This document shows, piece by piece, positions 60,086 through 64,000 of a stretch of 64,000 bases of DNA. The notes beneath the pieces were generated by a model. That model searched no databases. It worked only from the letters and a program-made list of their open reading frames with translations, and was not told the origin of the DNA. The stretch lies in NCBI RefSeq assembly GCF_023195895.1, contig NZ_JALPRK010000008.1:62001-126000 (forward strand). The letters are read 5' to 3'. Every line of letters begins with the position of its first letter. Positions within the stretch are counted from its first letter, which is position 1. Made by a program: the position numbers and the translations under genes. The stretch comes from Paenibacillus mellifer. Its GTDB lineage: Bacteria; Bacillota; Bacilli; Paenibacillales; Paenibacillaceae.

Positions 60086-61428
60086 AGCTCAAACTCCGCC
60101 AAGAAATCGTCCAACTCGTCGGTGCCGCCCTTGTTCTTGGAACCCTGATTCCCGGATGCCGCATACTCCTGCTCCCGTTCGCCCATCAGCTCCTCGAAAG
60201 ACAAAGACGGCTGCTGATGCAGCAGGTGCAGCACATCCATGAAATCGCGCACAACCTCACGTGTCGTGAGCAGCTCCTCGGCTCCTAACCGATTCACCGC
60301 CGCCTGCATGAAAGCGATCAACTGCTCATCGGTCAGACGTACGTCGTACCCAAAATGCAACGCGTGAATTTCGCGCAGCTTCTGCAGCAACAGCAGGATC
60401 TCCTCATGCGACAGCATGTCCAACTTCAGGATCGGCGAGGTGTACGAACGCCGTGTCCCGCTGCTGTATCGTCCGTCCATAAGCCGCGTACGAAGCGCGT
60501 CGTAGCTGAACAGCCCGCGTCGTTCATCCTCGACGAACTGCGGTGTCCCGCCCAAATAGATACCCAGGTATTGTGCCTTTCCCTGCATCGTGTCATTAAA
60601 CATCGTCAGCAGCTTCTCGTAATTGCTTTGGCGGGAGACGCTGTTCGTGATTTTGTACAGGTTCACACCTTCGTCGATAAAGAGCAGCAGCCCGCGATAC
60701 CCGATGCGCACCGCAAACTCCGCCCATAACTTCATGTAGTCATACCAATTGTCGTCATCGATGATGACGCCGACGCCCAGCTCCTGGCGTGCTTCCGTTT
60801 TGGTCGGAACCTCGCCGCGCAGCCAGCGCAGGGCGGCTGCTTTCCGGTCATCATCACCAAGCTTGTACCCCGACCAGTAGGCGGCCAGTACCTTGGCGAA
60901 GTCAAATCCATGCACCAGGCTCTGCATCTCGTTCGTCACCGCATAAATCCGCAGCTCGACCGCATCATGCAGCTGCGGATCGCCGGGCCGGAGGCCGCTG
61001 GCCTGCATCTGCTCTTGTTGGAGGGCAGCGATCCACTTCTGCAGCATCGTCTCCAGCGCGCCGCCGTCCGGCCGCGTCCGGGTCGACAAATGCATCATCA
61101 ACTCCCGGTAGGTCGCCAAGCCCTGCCCTTTCGTGCCCACCAACCGGCGCTCCGGCGACAGATCCGCATCGGCTACCACAAAGTCGCGGTCCATGGCATA
61201 GTTGCGAATCATCTGAAGCAGGAAGCTCTTGCCGCTCCCATAACGACCGGAAATGAGGCGAAAAGCCGCCCCGCCCTCCGCAATATTGTCCATGTCCTGC
61301 AGGATCGACGCTACCTCCGGTTTACGCCCGACTGCGATATGCTCTAGTCCTACCCGCGGTACAACTCCGGCCGTCAAGGAATTGACGAGCGCTGTGGTCA
61401 ACCGCTTCGGGATTTGCACCTGTTTCAT
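60082..61428 (-). CDS. BrxD-like P-loop ATPase (DUF2791)
   Basis: A 448-residue ATPase similar to BrxD of BREX systems. Walker A is 'GRYGSGKS' (residues 61-68), Walker B 'LLLFIDE' (247-253), and the conserved N terminus 'IPKRLTTALVNSLTAGVVPR' is typical for DUF2791 proteins. The C-terminal 60 residues are Glu/Gln-rich with a small acidic tail. ATG preceded by GAGGTG. It starts 52 bases after the TerB-N/C gene and overlaps the helicase by 4 bases. Its function in defence is known only by association; it probably assembles with the helicase on DNA. Confidence 0.9.
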   Translation of the reverse strand: MKQVQIPKRLTTALVNSLTAGVVPRVGLEHIAVGRKPEVASILQDMDNIAEGGAAFRLISGRYGSGKSFLLQMIRNYAMDRDFVVADADLSPERRLVGTKGQGLATYRELMMHLSTRTRPDGGALETMLQKWIAALQQEQMQASGLRPGDPQLHDAVELRIYAVTNEMQSLVHGFDFAKVLAAYWSGYKLGDDDRKAAALRWLRGEVPTKTEARQELGVGVIIDDDNWYDYMKLWAEFAVRIGYRGLLLFIDEGVNLYKITNSVSRQSNYEKLLTMFNDTMQGKAQYLGIYLGGTPQFVEDERRGLFSYDALRTRLMDGRYSSGTRRSYTSPILKLDMLSHEEILLLLQKLREIHALHFGYDVRLTDEQLIAFMQAAVNRLGAEELLTTREVVRDFMDVLHLLHQQPSLSFEELMGEREQEYAASGNQGSKNKGGTDELDDFLAEFEL

Positions 61429-61480
61429 CCTAAGTCACCTCATCATTTGAAAACTTTTCCTCTATGTGATCGGTGCTGGC

Positions 61481-63151
61481 TTAGCATTGTGTTATTAGCC
61501 ACTTACCAAGCTCCACACGGTAATCCTCCAAGATTTCGTCCCCCTCGACCAAGAGATCCCCGATCCGCTCCATCGCGAGCTCGTTGATTTCATCGACCAG
61601 CAGTTCAGGCATAGATCCAGCTTGCTCGGCGATCATTTGGCGTTCTGCAGCACTCTGCCCCTGGAACAAAGCGGCCAGCATCTGCGCCTGGGGCGCGGTA
61701 AGGCTCGCGAACAGCTCCTGCCATTCCGCCGGCAGGTTTGCCACACCCTCTCCCTCAGTTTCAATGGTCTCGCGCCGTTCCTCGATCGGAGGCAGAGGAA
61801 CCTCTTCTGGCACCTGTTCATACCCCCGCTCAAAATCAAAAGCCGGCTGCAGCGGTTCGATAACTGATATCCCCTGAGGGCTTGCAGCCCTCTCTGGCGG
61901 CAGGCCCGGCGCTTCCGGCGCAAACGCCAGCGTTAGCTCTTCGCTGAGCAGCATGTCCCGCACTTCGTCGGATTCTTGCTGCAGCTTGCGTAATTTGGCG
62001 GTGTTGATTTTCACCTTAGGGATCCGGGCTTTCACTTCTTCCGCCTTGCGACGATCGAATTCCTTGCTCAGGTATCGGTCGACCAACTGTTCAATCTCTG
62101 GCCCCAGTTTGATTCCTCGAAGCTTGCCCTTATAACCCATCCGCTCACGCAATTTATTCTCCGTCAGGCGAACGAGCTGGGTCAGGAACGCGCGAAGCGG
62201 CGGATGCCCGCTATAAGGCAAAATGGAGACCGGCTTAGTTCGTCCGTACAGATCATGGTCGTACACGGCGCTGCGGAACAGGAAACGGGATACTCTCTGT
62301 TCCATCGGCTTATGCAGCTCCAGAATACGGCTTCCCTTGTTCCTTAAGAGATAACCGTCCACCAAAGAGACAACCTTCGGCACATAGTTCCGCAGTTCCT
62401 TACGCCCTTGCTCCAAATAAAAACGGCTTTTCTCCACATCATAATCAGTCAGCGTAAGGAGCAGCTCCCAGCTCACTTCCAGCGGATCCGCCGTGAGCCT
62501 TCTTCGCCATTCCAGCTCCTTCAGCTCCATCGACAAATTGCGTGGAAGCTTGGCCATCGGCTCCGCTGGCGGCATCTCTAAATCAAACACTAAAGCCAGA
62601 TCATATAACCATTCCCGCACATAAAGGTCCAGTTTGGGATAACGCTGCCGATACCCTTGCCAGACCCGTTCCATTAACGTGTATCCCTCGGCAGGTTCAG
62701 ACCAACCGACCCCATGAATTAACTCGTACAAGTAGATGAATAGGTACGACAGGTCGGTATCCGGATACTGTCCGGAGCGGACTTCACTCCGCCAGTATAA
62801 ATACCATTTCAGCTGCCGTGGCTGCATTTCATCATATGTCGGCCAATACGTCTGAAAAGGGACAAACTCCGCCATTCCCTCTACAGCCGTCTCCAGCTCC
62901 TTTGCTTTCTGGACGAACAGCTGCTCCCGCGAAACATAACGAAAGTCCTGACGCCAATCCACCTCACGGTCCCACGGGTCCGGCGCAACAACTCGGCTCA
63001 CAGGTTCCGCCTTGCCGTTCGCCTGCTTTGTGGCGTCTTCCAATTCCAATTCGGCAAATGTCAAACGAGGTTCCGTTCCTGACAGCTGCTCTTGATCTCT
63101 ATGTAAATGTTGGCCGAAAAAGCCGCGATTATCGCCCGTTCCATCCTTCAT
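61481..63151 (-). CDS. TerB-N / TerB-C domain protein
   Basis: About 556 residues from the ATG at 63151 (GGAGG ten bases upstream); the longer frame would run into the divergent M50 gene. Residues 60-290 match the TerB-N domain ('VDWRQDFRYVSREQLFVQKA', 'WYLYWRSEVRSGQYPDTDLS', 'YLFIYLYELIHGVGW'). Residues 375-555 match TerB-C ('PKVKINTAKLRKLQQESDEV', 'PAEWQELFASLTAPQAQMLA', 'ELLVDEINELAMERIGDLLV'). No intervening TerB metal-binding core is obvious. TerB-N/C proteins belong to tellurite-resistance-type stress and defence modules and often sit beside ATPases and helicases. It is the first gene of the five-gene operon. Confidence 0.85.
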   Translation of the reverse strand: MKDGTGDNRGFFGQHLHRDQEQLSGTEPRLTFAELELEDATKQANGKAEPVSRVVAPDPWDREVDWRQDFRYVSREQLFVQKAKELETAVEGMAEFVPFQTYWPTYDEMQPRQLKWYLYWRSEVRSGQYPDTDLSYLFIYLYELIHGVGWSEPAEGYTLMERVWQGYRQRYPKLDLYVREWLYDLALVFDLEMPPAEPMAKLPRNLSMELKELEWRRRLTADPLEVSWELLLTLTDYDVEKSRFYLEQGRKELRNYVPKVVSLVDGYLLRNKGSRILELHKPMEQRVSRFLFRSAVYDHDLYGRTKPVSILPYSGHPPLRAFLTQLVRLTENKLRERMGYKGKLRGIKLGPEIEQLVDRYLSKEFDRRKAEEVKARIPKVKINTAKLRKLQQESDEVRDMLLSEELTLAFAPEAPGLPPERAASPQGISVIEPLQPAFDFERGYEQVPEEVPLPPIEERRETIETEGEGVANLPAEWQELFASLTAPQAQMLAALFQGQSAAERQMIAEQAGSMPELLVDEINELAMERIGDLLVEGDEILEDYRVELGKWLITQC

Positions 63152-63208
63152 CGTCCCAAAACCTCCGTCACGACCCGTATACCATCGAACCGAAAATTTG
63201 TTCGCCTT

Positions 63209-63237
63209 TTGAATACTATTTTGCCCTCCCTTATAAT
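63209..63237 (+). promoter_or_regulatory. Promoter of the M50 metalloprotease gene
   Basis: TTGAAT (63209-63214), a 17-base spacer and a perfect TATAAT (63232-63237), 40 bases ahead of the ATG. It lies in the 125-base gap between this gene and the divergent TerB operon, so control of the two could be linked. Confidence 0.7.
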
Positions 63238-63276
63238 GAAAAGCAACAGCAAGTTGCCAGGGAGGGCGAAAGTTTG

Positions 63277-63987
63277 ATGAATAAATGGCTGAAGGCCTTA
63301 TTATTTCTGATCGGGGCGGCCGTTTTGACCCGATTGATCCCATTCTCCGATTGGTTCCGCATGCTAGATACGATGGTTCATGAGTTAGGCCATGCCATCG
63401 TCACCTTGTTTGCGTCAGGACAGGTGCTCCGCATTGAATTACACCCTGATCACAGCGGCGTTACCTATTCGGTACTAGCTTCTGGTTGGAGCCAATTGGC
63501 GGTGTCCTTGGCCGGTTATATCTCTGCTTCGCTGTTTGCAATAGCGATGTTCTTCGGTTATTCTCGGCAAAATCAAGCTGCTGGCCTTGTCCTCATCAGT
63601 ATCTTGGCTTTGGCATCGTTGCTGTTGTTTGTACGATCGGGATACGGCCGGGGGTGGTTGATCCTGTTTGTGCTGATCAATGGGGCGTTTTTCTTGCTTG
63701 GAGGGCGTATTCGCAATTTCTATTACTTGCTGCTGGCGTTCTTATGCCTGGAGGAGTCGGTGATGGGGCCCGTTACGTTGCTGCTGAATTCCATCGTTTC
63801 CCCCAGCCAAGCAGGTGACGCGACCAATCTGGCCCAGCTTACGGGAGTTTCCCCTCTAGTATGGTCATTGATCTTTCTAGGTATCTCATTGATTTGCGCC
63901 TTATCCGCGCTGCAATTGTATTGGAATGATCGCAGGCGGAGTCGGGAGAAGAAAAGAATGAGCGGGTCAAGCTCGATAAGCCCTTAA
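63277..63987 (+). CDS. M50-family (M50B-like) membrane metalloprotease
   Basis: A 236-residue membrane protein with about six hydrophobic helices. Residues 33-40 show 'MVHELGHA' (His35-Glu36-x-x-His39), the zinc-binding motif of M50 site-2 proteases, between the first two helices, followed by 'GVTYSVLASGWSQLAVSLAG'. No second Asp motif of classical S2P (NPDG) is clear, which fits the M50B-like family often annotated only as peptidase. GGAGG lies 11 bases before the ATG. It diverges from the TerB-BrxD operon; a role in regulated intramembrane proteolysis of a signalling protein is possible but inferred. Confidence 0.85.
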   Translation: MNKWLKALLFLIGAAVLTRLIPFSDWFRMLDTMVHELGHAIVTLFASGQVLRIELHPDHSGVTYSVLASGWSQLAVSLAGYISASLFAIAMFFGYSRQNQAAGLVLISILALASLLLFVRSGYGRGWLILFVLINGAFFLLGGRIRNFYYLLLAFLCLEESVMGPVTLLLNSIVSPSQAGDATNLAQLTGVSPLVWSLIFLGISLICALSALQLYWNDRRRSREKKRMSGSSSISP

Positions 63988-64000
63988 AATCGGCCTCATT

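Noticed and set aside
57851..61428. Assignment as a type 2 BREX locus
   Set aside because: BrxD- and BrxHI-like genes are present, but PglW, PglX, PglY and PglZ are absent within the window and the genes next to them are different; the region is therefore described as BREX-related only.
1..64000. tRNA, rRNA, CRISPR, insertion sequence or prophage genes
   Set aside because: No cloverleaf-like gene, repeat-spacer array, transposase, integrase or phage structural gene could be recognised on either strand.

Overview
The window looks like chromosomal DNA of a spore-forming Firmicute of the Paenibacillaceae type (Paenibacillus or Cohnella-like; genus is inference). The evidence is a complete gerA-type germination operon, an Amj lipid II flippase, many small GNAT, DinB and NUDIX genes, strong AAGGAGG-like ribosome binding sites, GTG/TTG starts and fairly GC-rich coding DNA. 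I see no rRNA, tRNA, CRISPR array, transposase or prophage gene. No stretch longer than about 215 bases lacks a gene; the gaps hold promoters, operators and hairpin terminators.

Layout. 1-8.5 kb: an MFS exporter with a divergent LysR regulator, a VanZ-RDD membrane fusion, a DUF4349 lipoprotein, fabF, an XRE/MmyB-type regulator, and a siderophore-binding lipoprotein behind a perfect Fur box. 8.5-16.5 kb: a GH3 beta-glucosidase with inverted domain order, NUDIX, Amj, GNAT and methyltransferase genes, and two convergent genes that both seem to carry a Vps62/NPP1-like fold. 16.5-24.9 kb: a LacI-controlled Opp-type ABC importer (lacI, binding protein, two permeases, two ATPases) ending in a translationally coupled HAD phosphatase, with twin AAACTAGTTT operators ahead of lacI. 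24.9-32.4 kb: membrane proteins, an S9 peptidase lacking its propeller, two amino acid permeases, a PadR/DUF2812 pair and a LysR regulator. 32.4-34.8 kb: small GNAT and cupin genes with a truncated NUDIX gene. 35-38.6 kb: the germination operon gerKA-KB-KC. 38.6-42.5 kb: a pyrimidine nucleotidase, a VOC/AraC-GyrI/pentapeptide operon and a DinB pair, one of which is a fragment. 42.6-47 kb: a stalk-domain protein, a TolB-like lipoprotein and an OmpR/HK two-component pair. 47-52.6 kb: a dense array of GNAT, NUDIX, DinB, hydrolase and kinase genes plus an orphan Imm-5-like immunity gene. 52.8-54.1 kb: a secreted GH16 glucanase with a ricin-type lectin domain behind two perfect palindromes.

The most interesting part is the right end (56.3-63.2 kb). 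A minus-strand operon encodes, in order of transcription, a TerB-N/TerB-C protein, a BrxD-like ATPase, an Lhr/BrxHI-like DEVH helicase, a nucleotidyltransferase and a Qnr-like pentapeptide-repeat protein. It ends at a strong bidirectional terminator, and an M50-type membrane metalloprotease diverges from its head. The ATPase and helicase resemble parts of type 2 BREX, but no PglX methylase, PglZ or PglW is present. It is a candidate stand-alone DNA-processing or anti-phage module; that function is inference.

The sugar-related parts (GH3, GH16, LacI-Opp) suggest a plant- or fungal-glycan degrader. The rest is housekeeping, stress and small-molecule detoxification functions typical of a soil bacterium.
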